Of a DNA stretch of 57,611 nt, positions 20,007 through 30,250 are shown one piece after another. The DNA comes from Paludibacteraceae bacterium (lineage in GTDB: Bacteria; Bacteroidota; Bacteroidia; Bacteroidales; Paludibacteraceae). The translations under genes and the position numbers were made by a program. A model generated the notes under the pieces. That model did not search any database and was not told the origin of the DNA. It worked only from the letters and a program-made list of their open reading frames with translations. The number at the start of each line of letters is the position of its first letter. The first letter of the stretch is position 1. The stretch is from the NCBI GenBank assembly GCA_017450605.1, contig JAFSTG010000102.1:1-57611 (forward strand), in the 5' to 3' direction.

Positions 20007-21782
20007 TCACATTGCTTGTGGAACTTCAATAAGTGCCATTCCGGCGTGTGGAGCGGCAGTGAGAATAAGCAGTTTGCCATTGCGTTCTACAGCATTGCAG
20101 ATAGCCACACATGCCTGCGAGATGGTCTCGGAATCGTAAACATATCGATAAAGAGGCACATAAGGCAAAAAGTCGGGGTCTGTGGGGTCTTCGGACTCGG
20201 GATCAACCGGTTTGGCAGCAATGAAGTTCTTGATTGCTTCAGCAGTTGTCATACCTTCTGTAAGATCGTAAACATTAACTCCTTCGGGCGGATAATATGC
20301 AAATCGTCGCCCGCATGAGCTTATTAGATAACGTGCACGGTTGAATGTTATAATACGCACATCGGTAGAATAATACCCTACTCCGTCGAGTGTTAGCGAA
20401 GCCAACTTATTGCCATCTGCATCAAGCAGCCACATAGTGGAAAGGAAAACTGCCTTAAAAACATATTCGTTGTCAGTTACCTTGTTATACATGCCATAGT
20501 AGTTAGCGACAGCCGGTAGTTGAATTTTAAATGGTTCAGACCACTCAGTGAAGTTTCTGACGGTGAAGCGTACTACTAATCCTGCACCCTCCTGCTGTGA
20601 GAAAAAAGCATATCCATTACCTGTCTGGTCGAGTTGCAAAGATATATTATCTCCTAACCGTGCGTGATATTCGTCTTCGCTATTAGTAAATCCTGTTCCA
20701 TCCCAAGATAGAACTACTTCCGGTTTCGAAGAAGGAGTAGCCCAGTGATAAACTTTGAGTGGTCCGTCGCCTGCTTCTGCCGCATCGGCAGTAACACCGA
20801 GTGCCGGTAAGTTACAACAGAAGACATGTCCTTGAGTAAGCCGTCCGGCACTGATATAAAAGGTGCCTCCTTCGATGCCATCAATGTTAAGAGGAATTTT
20901 ATTAGTTGCATTGTCTTGGAGCACATCATCAACTTTAAGAAGGAACGGATTGGATTCGGTAGCACTTGCTCGATTAACCACAAGAATATAATTCTCGTCG
21001 ATATCGCCGCCACGTGTGTTTTCATCTGCCCACTCAGGGAATATCGAAGAGTTGACAGTGAAGTCGTGAACTACAGCCTTTTCGAAGTCGGCACCCGGAA
21101 CAGGCGACGAAGCCCAAGAAAGTTCGTAAACTGTTTTGAGTCCCATAAAGTCGAGAGTGAGTGTGCCGGGATTGTCTTGGTGCAGTTTATTGTCCACAAT
21201 ATCAGAAAACTCGTAGGTTGCCCGTGCAGGCTTAAGACTTACACTCACTATATCGCAGGTTTTGCTATCAACCATTCCGAGTAGTAGCATATTATCGAAC
21301 ACATTAGTCATAGTTACCGTATGCTGCTCACCTTTATCGTTTTGCACAACTATATTATCAATAATCGGAGCCACCTCGGCGGCTTTCAGTTGCAATATCA
21401 CATTATATTCTCTTTCCTTCAGGATATCAGGATTCTTAACAATAACTATTTGTTCAACAGTTTGTGTTTGATTTTCTTGACCTGTAAGGAAATCGTAAAC
21501 CGGCTTATCGAGTTCAGCACCGATACTCAGATTATACTCGAATTTAATGGCTGAGAAATCTGTTTCAGCGGGCACATCGGAGAACGTGATAACAAAATTT
21601 TCGTTATCCACCACGCCTGTTATTCTCTGTGTACCAGCCAATCCCCCATTGGTCAGGGTCAGTGCTCGTATCTCAGGTATAGGAGCATTCTTTCGCGCCG
21701 TTTCGAGAGGATCGGTACAACTTGTAAAAAACAGAGCGACTAAAACAACAATAGTTGCAATATTGAATAATATCTTTTTCAT
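20007..21782 (-). CDS. Surface lipoprotein encoded after SusD, ligand-binding candidate
   Basis: 591 residues with a lipoprotein signal (ATIVVLVALFFTSC). Residues about 40-140 look like an Ig-like or DUF5018-type domain with AGTQRITGVVDNENFVITF. The rest resembles a beta-propeller with segments such as LDADGNKLASLTLDG, possibly DUF4623, which I cannot confirm. It is the last gene of the operon, 13 nt after susD, the place of SusE/F-type surface glycan-binding proteins. I infer an outer-membrane-anchored protein that holds substrate for the SusC/D pair. The signal and location are sure; the ligand is unknown. Confidence 0.65.
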   Translation of the reverse strand: MKKILFNIATIVVLVALFFTSCTDPLETARKNAPIPEIRALTLTNGGLAGTQRITGVVDNENFVITFSDVPAETDFSAIKFEYNLSIGAELDKPVYDFLTGQENQTQTVEQIVIVKNPDILKEREYNVILQLKAAEVAPIIDNIVVQNDKGEQHTVTMTNVFDNMLLLGMVDSKTCDIVSVSLKPARATYEFSDIVDNKLHQDNPGTLTLDFMGLKTVYELSWASSPVPGADFEKAVVHDFTVNSSIFPEWADENTRGGDIDENYILVVNRASATESNPFLLKVDDVLQDNATNKIPLNIDGIEGGTFYISAGRLTQGHVFCCNLPALGVTADAAEAGDGPLKVYHWATPSSKPEVVLSWDGTGFTNSEDEYHARLGDNISLQLDQTGNGYAFFSQQEGAGLVVRFTVRNFTEWSEPFKIQLPAVANYYGMYNKVTDNEYVFKAVFLSTMWLLDADGNKLASLTLDGVGYYSTDVRIITFNRARYLISSCGRRFAYYPPEGVNVYDLTEGMTTAEAIKNFIAAKPVDPESEDPTDPDFLPYVPLYRYVYDSETISQACVAICNAVERNGKLLILTAAPHAGMALIEVPQAM

Positions 21783-21795
21783 AACACATTCTATT

Positions 21796-23565
21796 TTATT
21801 GCCATTCTTTTGTTTGTGTAAGCTTATATCCGTTAGCCTCGTAGAGTTGTATTTGTCCTGTCGGTACGGGGCTTATGTAATTTCGTTCAACCGGTCTTTC
21901 TCTTCCGGCACCGGTATTTCGCAATATATACCCTTCAGTAAGAGTATTGTCTTCGAGCATTACATCATCGGCTTTCCCCGGATAATCTGCAAGTCGTATA
22001 TAAGCACCAAAACGGATATCAGGATTGCACCCGTTCCATATATAATCGAGTTTGCCCCACCGTTTGAGGTCGTTGAGCCGGAATCCTTCGAAGCAAAGTT
22101 CGACACGCCGTTCGCGGCGTATTTCCCAAAGTAGCGGTGGAGTGGTCTCACCATTGGCATTATCCTCAATCATCAGTCGTTTGGGGTCGTCGTACACCAC
22201 TCCTGCCACAGCCGGTTTATCGCCTACCATTTCAAGTCGCGGCATATTGACATCAGCCCTTGCTCGAATAAGATTGATAGATTTATCGAGGTCGCTCTGG
22301 TCAAAAGTATAAGTCGAAGAGATACGGCTTAACTCATAGGCAGCTTCAACATAATTGAGTAGGACCTCGGCATATCGCAGACATGGTGCATCTGTCACGT
22401 TCTTTTCGCGTGCGAATGTAGGCTCGTTCTCTCCTGCCCGAGTATCGTCCATAAACTTATTCCACGAGAATCCCGAAAGTGCGTACGCAAACGGCTGGCA
22501 GTTTTCTCCTTTTATATAGTAAGCAGGGCGGATACATAGTGCGAGTCTCGGATCGCGATTTGCAAAAAAGTCGGCAGCAGTTTTAGGTTGCCAGAACATC
22601 TCTTTTACCAACACGGGGAATCCATCGTCAGAAAGGAAGGCTTCAGCGAGCGATTTGCTGGCTCCTGCCTGAGCATCGGTATAAGAATAAGCAAGTGTTG
22701 AGTGTGCGAGCACTCCGTCAACATAATGGCGATACATTATCACTTCGGGGTTACCTGCGAGGTTCTCGGATGTGAACAGTGCATTATATGAAGGTGCTAT
22801 ACTATAACCTGCATTCATAACAATTAGTGCAGCATCTTTAGCAAACTTCAGACATTTCTCAGCCATAGCAATTGCTTCAGGGTCGGAGCCATAGTGATAT
22901 TTAAGGAAGGTTCCTTCACGGAGCATAAATCGTGAAGCCATACCTGCAACCACGAATCTGTTGACTTGCAAATCACCATCTGCTTGGCGTACACTATCGA
23001 GAGCGTATTGGAAGTCGTCGATTATTTTTTGATCGACAAACACGCGTGGATCTCGGTCTTTATACATCAAATCTTTGTCTTCCTTGTTATTAGAGACTAC
23101 GAGCACCTTATCATAGTAGGGAACGTCGCCAAATGTGAAAGTTAGATTTGAGTAATAGCATGCGCGGAAGAAACGCGCCACACCGCGCCAATGGTTTTTA
23201 GTAGCCACAGGTTCGTCTAAACGGTCGATATTCTCGAGTACATAATTAGCGCGTCTGATATTGGTAAAACTCCATGCTCCATCGCTTACGGGCACAACTT
23301 CAGGTTGAAGGTTGTTTTGCGTTACATCCGACACAAAATCATCGTTCAGCGTTTGTCCCATCAGGAATGGTCCGTGCGCCGTTCCGGTACCGTAGCCTGA
23401 GAATATGGAAGTATAGAAACCATACATAAACGTACGCGTTTGTGCTTCGTCTTTCCAAAATTCCTCATCTGTAAAGTTGTCGAAAGGCTCTTGATTGAGG
23501 AAACTACTGCATGCGGTGAGTATGGCAGCAGCCACACACACAAATACATATAATATCTTTTTCAT
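21796..23565 (-). CDS. susD: SusD/RagB-family nutrient-binding lipoprotein
   Basis: 589 residues from ATG at 23565 (MKKILYVFVC), chosen because it gives a clean lipoprotein signal with LTACSS; ATGs further upstream lengthen the N-terminus without purpose. NQEPFDNFTDEEFW after the signal is a typical SusD start, helical TPR-like segments follow, and the end (LRNTGAGRERPVERNYISPVP) matches the conserved SusD C-terminus. It forms the lid over the SusC channel and binds ligand outside the outer membrane. It lies 39 nt downstream of the SusC gene. Substrate class must come from the operon context. Confidence 0.93.
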   Translation of the reverse strand: MKKILYVFVCVAAAILTACSSFLNQEPFDNFTDEEFWKDEAQTRTFMYGFYTSIFSGYGTGTAHGPFLMGQTLNDDFVSDVTQNNLQPEVVPVSDGAWSFTNIRRANYVLENIDRLDEPVATKNHWRGVARFFRACYYSNLTFTFGDVPYYDKVLVVSNNKEDKDLMYKDRDPRVFVDQKIIDDFQYALDSVRQADGDLQVNRFVVAGMASRFMLREGTFLKYHYGSDPEAIAMAEKCLKFAKDAALIVMNAGYSIAPSYNALFTSENLAGNPEVIMYRHYVDGVLAHSTLAYSYTDAQAGASKSLAEAFLSDDGFPVLVKEMFWQPKTAADFFANRDPRLALCIRPAYYIKGENCQPFAYALSGFSWNKFMDDTRAGENEPTFAREKNVTDAPCLRYAEVLLNYVEAAYELSRISSTYTFDQSDLDKSINLIRARADVNMPRLEMVGDKPAVAGVVYDDPKRLMIEDNANGETTPPLLWEIRRERRVELCFEGFRLNDLKRWGKLDYIWNGCNPDIRFGAYIRLADYPGKADDVMLEDNTLTEGYILRNTGAGRERPVERNYISPVPTGQIQLYEANGYKLTQTKEWQ

Positions 23566-23604
23566 AATCTTCATTTTATAAGTATTGTTCATAATCATGT
23601 TTCC

Positions 23605-26600
23605 TTAGAGCGAGATCTGCAAACCGAACGACATTTGTCGAGTAAAGGGATAGATACGTCCCCATCCCATTGCTCCTCCGTCGCCACTTGAAGTTGCTGT
23701 TTCCGGGTCGATAGGCAAGTTGCCGAGATGATCGAATTCGCACACATTCTCGAAACTTGCATAGATACGGAATTTCTCGAAATGCATTTTTCGGAGTACT
23801 TTCTTAGGTAGTTCATATCCGACCGTTATATTCTTAAGTCTCAGATACGACATATCGAGCAGATATCGTGTTTGACAGAGGAAATTGAACGAAGCAGCCG
23901 AGTATTGTCCGGGTTGGTTCATTTCCGTTAACCGCGGATAGAAAGCATTGGTATTTTCAGGAGTCCAATAATCTGTTTGATGAGCGTAGTAGGCACCTTC
24001 GGAGAAATTCCATCCGGGAATCATCATTGTTCCTGTGGCCCAATACTGACGTGAGCCAACACCTTGGAAGAAAAGCGAGAGGTCGATACCTTTCCAATCG
24101 AGTCCGATACGGAAGTTATATTCAAAACGCGGAGTGGTATTACCTATACGCTTGAGGTCACCATGGTCGGCAACAGTTTTGCTTCCCCAGTTGATATCGC
24201 CATCGCCGTCAAGGTCAACATACTTGACGTCCCCCGGTCCGTACTTATACCCATAGCCACTGGATTTCTCGAAGTATGTTTGGGTTGGGATTCCGGGCAG
24301 AAGGTTTCCTGAAGCATCGAAATCGCTTTCTTGGAACAAGCGGTCTGTTTCGAAGCCCCAAATCTCGCCATATATCTTTCCCTCGTAGTTGCTACCATCA
24401 ATGATAGATGTTTGCTTACGCGGGTGTTTGGTCACGATAGTGAGAGCGTCGGCGAGGTTGAATGTGGCCTTTATCTGCAAGCCGTTGTCGAAACGGTGAT
24501 GATAGTCGAGTGCAAGTTCCCAACCATTAGTGGTAAGTTGAGCGGCATTCTCGTATGGAGCGGTGGTGCCATAGGTTGAAGGTACTTCCGTTCCGCCTAC
24601 CACCATACCGTCGTTGATGCGGCGGTACCAATCGAAACTGAGACCGAGGTCGTCGTTGAAGAAGCGGAAGTCAAAACCGGCATCAATGGTTTTTATTGTT
24701 TCCCAAGTAAATCCGTTAGAGATAGCAGTAGGCAAGGTGAATGTCGGTTCGTTGATATCAGCCACTATCCATCCTGAAGTAGTTGACGACATGATAGCGC
24801 GGAATCGGTTATTGCCTATATCCTGATTGCCAACCGAACCATACGATGCGCGCAGTTTAGCAAAACTCCACCATGGTTTGAGTTTCGAGAAGAACTGTTC
24901 TTCGCTCATCACCCAACCGAGCGAACCTGACGGAAAGAATCCCCACTGCTGATTTGTAGGGAATCGCGACGAGCCGTCAACTCTGCCATTCAACTCTATC
25001 AGATAGCGGTCTTTATAAGCATAGTTAACACGAGCAAAGAAGCCCATAATCGCCCAAGAAGTGTGGGAGCCGTAAACGAAATCATCTCCCGTAGCAAGAG
25101 ATATCTCAGGCTTCGACATATCAAGCAATCCTCGTTTTTCGGCATTTACATAATCAACTTCTTTATACTCGATATTCATACCTGCAAAAGCCGAGAACTT
25201 ATGCGCATCTGCCCAAGTATGCTTATAACGTAGCACTGCATTGCCGGCATGGTAGTGCCGCAAATAGATATATTTATCTACTTTATCGCGGGCAGACGAT
25301 GCCCAATTGTCGGATAGTATAAGTCCTCCATTCCAAAAATCCCAGCCTCCTACCTGTCCGCCTCTTTGTGTTATTGATTGATTGTCGAGGTTATAAGTAT
25401 AATCAACGTCGAGCGAAAGGTCTTTATAGAAGCGGAAAGTTGCGCCGACAGATGCACGCATATAATCTTTCAGATTCGAGTCCATATTGGCGGCAGCCGT
25501 TTCTGTTACAGAGTTGCGGAACGGATGTCCCTGATAAGTACCATACGGCATAATACTTGGCCATCTATACAGGTAGTAGAGAGCATCGTAGGAAGCCGAA
25601 CCAAAGTTGAATGGTGTTCGAAGATCAGTATGTGCATATAGCATTTTCGAACGAACTGACAGCCATTTAAAAACTTCTGTATCGACTGATACATCAACGC
25701 TGTAGCGGCTGTATTTATCGGGATTAACTTTCACCACTCCGTTTTGCCCGAGATAGCCTAATCCGAGATAATAGTTTGTTTTGTTGGCAGTTCCTGATAC
25801 GGATATGTTATGCTGTTGCGAAAAAGAGTAGTCTTTAACATACTCCGAAGCAGCATCCCACGAACGATAGAAATAGACATCACCATCGATAATATCGAAA
25901 TCACGCCCCATCTTCATCTCGTCGGATAGCGGGAAGTTTCCATAGACAGTGTCCCAGTCTTTCATCTTATCGATAGAAGCCTGATTCCATACCAGTCCGC
26001 AAGCATTTTTAAATATTGTTGTACCGGGAGTTCTGCGGTTACGCGCATCAAGTGCCATTTGTGCTCCCTGATACGATTTAGCAAGTTGAGGTAAGGCAGT
26101 AGGCGTAGCCCAAGAAAAGTTATTGGAATACTTAACATTGAATTTGCTTTGGTTTTGCGAGCCTTTCTTTGTAGTGATAAGTATTACACCAAAAGCAGCT
26201 CTCGTGCCATAGATGGACGAAGAAGCAGCATCTTTTAACACCGAAATATCTTGAATATCATCGGGGTTGATAAGTGCTATATCGCTTATTTCGACTCCAT
26301 CAACGAGTATAAGCGGCTGCGAACCACTCTCATTAAGAAAAGTACCCACTGCACCACGAATACGGATATTAGGAGTTTGCCCTATTCGACCCGAACTTTG
26401 GGTTATAGTAAGACCCGGAGTAGCACCTTGCAGACCTGTTCCGATATTAGTTATAGGACGCCCATCGAGTTGATCGTCAACACTTACCGATGCCACAGCA
26501 CCCGTAAGGTTAGCCTTTCGCTGCGTATCATAACCAACAACAACGACCTCTTCGAGCAGTTTGTTATCCTCTTTGAGGGTGATATTGAGCGATTGCCGTC

Positions 26601-26847
26601 CCTGAATCTTAACGGTAGTAGTAGTGTATCCCACGTATGAGAACACGAGCGAAGCGTTAAGCGGAGCATCAAGCGCAAACAGACCATCTATGTCGGTAAC
26701 AGTACCATTTTGTGTTCCTTCAACAACAACTGATACACCCACAAGAGGTTCTCCGTTGCTGTCGGCAACCGTACCGCGCACGGTCTGAGCATTAAGCATG
26801 CCCAAACCACACGCAAGTAGGAATAGAGATAATAATAATCTTTTCAT
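23605..26847 (-). CDS. susC: SusC/RagA-family TonB-dependent outer-membrane transporter
   Basis: 1080 residues. Signal peptide 1-20, a carboxypeptidase-regulatory-like domain at about 22-100 (GTVADSNGEPLVGVSVVVEG), a TonB box region (LLEEVVVVGYDTQRKANLTG), a plug domain at about 115-230 (IRIRGAVGTF, ISVLKDAASSSIYGTRAAFG) and a 22-strand barrel to the C-terminus, which ends with aromatic-rich strand signals (MSFGLQISL). It imports ligand captured by SusD using TonB energy. A strong 13-bp hairpin precedes it in the mRNA. Family assignment is safe; the substrate is inferred from neighbours. Confidence 0.95.
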   Translation of the reverse strand: MKRLLLSLFLLACGLGMLNAQTVRGTVADSNGEPLVGVSVVVEGTQNGTVTDIDGLFALDAPLNASLVFSYVGYTTTTVKIQGRQSLNITLKEDNKLLEEVVVVGYDTQRKANLTGAVASVSVDDQLDGRPITNIGTGLQGATPGLTITQSSGRIGQTPNIRIRGAVGTFLNESGSQPLILVDGVEISDIALINPDDIQDISVLKDAASSSIYGTRAAFGVILITTKKGSQNQSKFNVKYSNNFSWATPTALPQLAKSYQGAQMALDARNRRTPGTTIFKNACGLVWNQASIDKMKDWDTVYGNFPLSDEMKMGRDFDIIDGDVYFYRSWDAASEYVKDYSFSQQHNISVSGTANKTNYYLGLGYLGQNGVVKVNPDKYSRYSVDVSVDTEVFKWLSVRSKMLYAHTDLRTPFNFGSASYDALYYLYRWPSIMPYGTYQGHPFRNSVTETAAANMDSNLKDYMRASVGATFRFYKDLSLDVDYTYNLDNQSITQRGGQVGGWDFWNGGLILSDNWASSARDKVDKYIYLRHYHAGNAVLRYKHTWADAHKFSAFAGMNIEYKEVDYVNAEKRGLLDMSKPEISLATGDDFVYGSHTSWAIMGFFARVNYAYKDRYLIELNGRVDGSSRFPTNQQWGFFPSGSLGWVMSEEQFFSKLKPWWSFAKLRASYGSVGNQDIGNNRFRAIMSSTTSGWIVADINEPTFTLPTAISNGFTWETIKTIDAGFDFRFFNDDLGLSFDWYRRINDGMVVGGTEVPSTYGTTAPYENAAQLTTNGWELALDYHHRFDNGLQIKATFNLADALTIVTKHPRKQTSIIDGSNYEGKIYGEIWGFETDRLFQESDFDASGNLLPGIPTQTYFEKSSGYGYKYGPGDVKYVDLDGDGDINWGSKTVADHGDLKRIGNTTPRFEYNFRIGLDWKGIDLSLFFQGVGSRQYWATGTMMIPGWNFSEGAYYAHQTDYWTPENTNAFYPRLTEMNQPGQYSAASFNFLCQTRYLLDMSYLRLKNITVGYELPKKVLRKMHFEKFRIYASFENVCEFDHLGNLPIDPETATSSGDGGAMGWGRIYPFTRQMSFGLQISL

Positions 26848-26863
26848 AAATCAATAAAATTCA

Positions 26864-26897
26864 GGGTACTCCCCAAGATAATGATTGGGGAGTACCC
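26864..26897 (-). promoter_or_regulatory. Strong hairpin in the SusC leader
   Basis: A perfect 13-bp stem GGGTACTCCCCAA/TTGGGGAGTACCC with an 8-nt loop, 16 nt upstream of the SusC start. There is no T-run after it on the minus strand, so it is not a usual terminator. It may protect or process the mRNA, or reduce read-through into SusC. Confidence 0.6.
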
Positions 26898-26912
26898 TTG
26901 AGAAATGCCGAT

Positions 26913-29900
26913 TTATTTTACAACTTTCTTACCGTTTACAATATAAACGCCTTGCGGCAATTGGAGCGATTCGATTGACTCGCCAAGATACTGACCCGTA
27001 ACAGTATAAACACCTCGACGAGTATTTTCAATACTTTGCAGATTTTCTATTGCATCGTTGATTTCCTCAACATCGAATGCCATTGCATCCGGAGCAGGAG
27101 TTAGGCACTTATTTTCTTCTTTAATAAGAGCCCACATCTGAACGGTATTGTTCTTACCTGCAACATAAACATTCTGGGCATGGTCGATAGCAAGTGCATG
27201 AATTTCCGTAAAATTGGTATTTAATGTTTGCAGTGAAACAAGTTCGAGCGAAGGAACATCATTCTCATCCCAGTGGATATTGCAAACACGCACTGCTGTT
27301 CCGGCCGACGAAACAAGCATTGTCTGTTCGCGGTCGAAAGCGATAGCACCCGAGTAGTTAGGTCCTCCGAGTATGCCTGTTTCGCCTGAGTTGAAATCAA
27401 CTTGGTAACCATCGTCAGCCTTAGCGTAGTGAACGAGGCAAGGTACTGCGGCTGTCTCAGACCAGCGATACTGACTAATCCAGAAGTTTTCGTTCTTATC
27501 GAGAGTAACTGTTACCTGAGCATTTTGGACAAGTGCGGATGGGTCGAGTACGACCTTAGAAGGACGTTTCTCCCAAAGTTCGGTCATCTCACCTATCTTA
27601 TAACGATAGAGAGTGTTCTTCGGGTTAGCATCCTCATCAAGTGTGTAGAGGGTGCGGTCTTCGCCGGTACCTTTTACATAGAGACCTGCAATAGAGCCGT
27701 GTATATAGGTGCCATCTTCGGTTGTAAACTTACCTTCTCCGGCATTTATTCCGCCGAAAATAAGTTTCTCTTCGTCAGGATTAGCAGGATTGATATAGTG
27801 AACGTTAGTCTCGTTATCGGAGAAGTCGCTTACATAAACGAAATTGTCGTCGTGGCCAACTACAACACGCATCGGGCTTGCTGTTGACTCCGACCAACTG
27901 CCTGCCATATAAAGGTTGCCACCTTCGAACTTAGGCGAGAACATATACAAACCGCGTTCAGGATCAGTTTCGGCAGCCTTAGCACCGCACGAAGCTACAT
28001 ACACATTACCAAAGAAAGGTGAGTTTGTATTTTGGTCAACTGCCAAACCGCGTGATTGTACGAACATAGGAGTTACATATTGGCGAACTTGCACCGGTTC
28101 GTCTTCTGCAACCGGCTCGGCTTCAGCCTCAACTGCCCATGTGTATTTACCGTCGGGCAGGTTGTCGGTATTGATAGCGAGCGTTTGATACTCTGCTTTT
28201 AAATTTTCAGCTGTTGCCACTTCATATTCTTTTTGCTCGGCATCGTAGGCGATAACACGCACTTTAGTTGCCGGTGCATTTAGGTTGAAACCTACTGTAG
28301 GTTCTGCTACATCTTTTACCAATTGCAATCCATAAGCATAGATATTAGGATAAGCACCTACAGGTACTGTAACTTCGACTGTAGCAGTTATGCCACCATC
28401 TTCGGTAGTAGCGGTAACGGTAGCCTCACCGGGAGCCACGGCGGTTATACGACCTTCAGCATCAACGGTAACCACTTCCTCGTTAGATGAAGTCCAAAGA
28501 ACGGTCTTATTAGTAGCGTTAGAAGGAGTAATTTCTGTTGAAATAAGTTGAGTCTCGCCTTTGTATATAATAAGCGTTGACGGGTTTACAACCAGACTTT
28601 CTACCTCAACATTAGTAATTGTGATAACGCAAGAAGCTGTTTTCTGGTTATTATTGGTTGTAACAGATATTGTTACTTCACCGGCAGCGAGAGCTGTAAC
28701 CTGACCGTTGGCGTCAACAGTGGCGAGAGTTTCGTCGCTCGACGACCAAACGACCGACTTATCGGCAGCATCTTGAGGAAGAATGGAAGCAACGAGATTA
28801 AGTTGCTCACCCACTTTCATATCAGCAGTTGACTTATCGAGAGATACCGACTCTACCCCTATAACTTCAGCCAGCACTTTAAGTTTTTGTGAAGCGGCAG
28901 CAGGAGTAGTCTCTGTGTTTTCAGCCTTTGCAGGTGCGAATATGTAGAGAAGTTCGGTTGAAGAACTTACTACATAGAGGTTGTCGGCATAGTCGAAGGC
29001 TATACCATCGATAGCGTTACCTAACTCAGGCGTGCTATAGAGTTGTGTAAGAAGCGGCAATCCTGTTTCATCCCATGCCACGGAGAACACCGTAGCCTTT
29101 TTTGCATTAGCGATACCGAGCAAGGTCTTGTCTTTATTCATTCCCATAGCGCCACGGTTGCTGTTTGACAAGCCTAACGCTGCAGCAGCAGAGTTCCAAT
29201 CTTTAATTCCATCTTTGTTAACGTGCGAGATAACCGAAAGTGCCTCTGCGTCAGCAGAACGATATTGCGACAAGAACCAACCTCCGCGACCATCGGTTAT
29301 AACATTATCAGAGTTGTTGCCTTGTACAACCTGCGAAGCCGAAGCGATGGTATCACCCGGAGCATCGTGAGGGATAGCAGTTACATCATATCTCTTAAAC
29401 GCACCAAAACAAGCATTATTATAAGTGATATCTTCGAGAGCATAGATTGAATAACCTGTTTCGGTCTTATCAACATCGAAACCATAAACAAGACTTGCTT
29501 GCGGCAGTACTTGCTGGAAGTCTTCCTGCATCTTGCCATCGGTTACCCATACTCCATGAACTTTTTCGTTATATCCACCCATAAAGAGTTTACCATCGGC
29601 TGCCACTTGAATACGGAACGGAACACCAGCACCCATAGTAACTCCACCTTTATAGCCCGCATTACCTGTGTTCTTAAGATTTAGCAGTGCGTCATATATA
29701 AATATACCGATTTGCTGTGTCTTAGAGGTTTGTGTACCACCATCGTTGTCACCATTGGCATTCATCGACACATATACGGTACCAAAATCGTCGGTTTCAG
29801 GATAGTTGTTCACAACCACTCCACGTGTAGCATAGAAAATAAACTTTTTTGAATCGTCGCTAACCCTGACAAGTTCCTCTTTACCTGCGGCAGTTGCTTT

Positions 29901-30197
29901 CACTTCCCATGCATATTCTCCCACTTCGAGAGTTGACACATCGATATCAGCTACATGAGCACCTTGTGTGAGGGATGCCTCATCAGTTAGTGGCACTGTC
30001 AGCGCCACCGATTGGTCGGCATTAAGAACATGAATCTCCACTGCTGTTGCTGGAGCATTCAACACGTAATCTACCTTAATGATCTTGTTGGAGTCCATAC
30101 CACGGGCTTTAAGACCTGAAGCGTAGATGTTCAAATCAGCAGCCATAGCGCTAATTACTACGACCATTGCTGCAATCAATGAGAAAAATTTCTTCAT
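26913..30197 (-). CDS. Large secreted protein: two propeller modules around BIG2 Ig-like domains, C-terminal sorting-like end
   Basis: 1094 residues. Signal peptide 1-19. Module A (about 20-440) starts LNIYASGLKARG with VDYVLNAPATAVEI and continues with NHL/propeller-like repeats (IDGIAFDYADNLYVVSSST). Two BIG2 domains follow at about 450-610 (VESVSLDKSTADMKVGEQLN, VVWSSSDETLATVD). Module B (about 615-1040) repeats the start as IYAYGLQLVKD and VGFNLNAPATKV. The end (LPQGVYIVNGKKVVK) resembles type IX secretion sorting signals. The duplication and shared modules with the amidase downstream in the operon suggest a family of substrate-binding surface proteins. Confidence 0.75.
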   Translation of the reverse strand: MKKFFSLIAAMVVVISAMAADLNIYASGLKARGMDSNKIIKVDYVLNAPATAVEIHVLNADQSVALTVPLTDEASLTQGAHVADIDVSTLEVGEYAWEVKATAAGKEELVRVSDDSKKFIFYATRGVVVNNYPETDDFGTVYVSMNANGDNDGGTQTSKTQQIGIFIYDALLNLKNTGNAGYKGGVTMGAGVPFRIQVAADGKLFMGGYNEKVHGVWVTDGKMQEDFQQVLPQASLVYGFDVDKTETGYSIYALEDITYNNACFGAFKRYDVTAIPHDAPGDTIASASQVVQGNNSDNVITDGRGGWFLSQYRSADAEALSVISHVNKDGIKDWNSAAAALGLSNSNRGAMGMNKDKTLLGIANAKKATVFSVAWDETGLPLLTQLYSTPELGNAIDGIAFDYADNLYVVSSSTELLYIFAPAKAENTETTPAAASQKLKVLAEVIGVESVSLDKSTADMKVGEQLNLVASILPQDAADKSVVWSSSDETLATVDANGQVTALAAGEVTISVTTNNNQKTASCVITITNVEVESLVVNPSTLIIYKGETQLISTEITPSNATNKTVLWTSSNEEVVTVDAEGRITAVAPGEATVTATTEDGGITATVEVTVPVGAYPNIYAYGLQLVKDVAEPTVGFNLNAPATKVRVIAYDAEQKEYEVATAENLKAEYQTLAINTDNLPDGKYTWAVEAEAEPVAEDEPVQVRQYVTPMFVQSRGLAVDQNTNSPFFGNVYVASCGAKAAETDPERGLYMFSPKFEGGNLYMAGSWSESTASPMRVVVGHDDNFVYVSDFSDNETNVHYINPANPDEEKLIFGGINAGEGKFTTEDGTYIHGSIAGLYVKGTGEDRTLYTLDEDANPKNTLYRYKIGEMTELWEKRPSKVVLDPSALVQNAQVTVTLDKNENFWISQYRWSETAAVPCLVHYAKADDGYQVDFNSGETGILGGPNYSGAIAFDREQTMLVSSAGTAVRVCNIHWDENDVPSLELVSLQTLNTNFTEIHALAIDHAQNVYVAGKNNTVQMWALIKEENKCLTPAPDAMAFDVEEINDAIENLQSIENTRRGVYTVTGQYLGESIESLQLPQGVYIVNGKKVVK

Positions 30198-30250
30198 GAT
30201 ACTTAATTTTTAGTTAATAATAAGGTTAATTGATATGTTGTTGATAGTTA

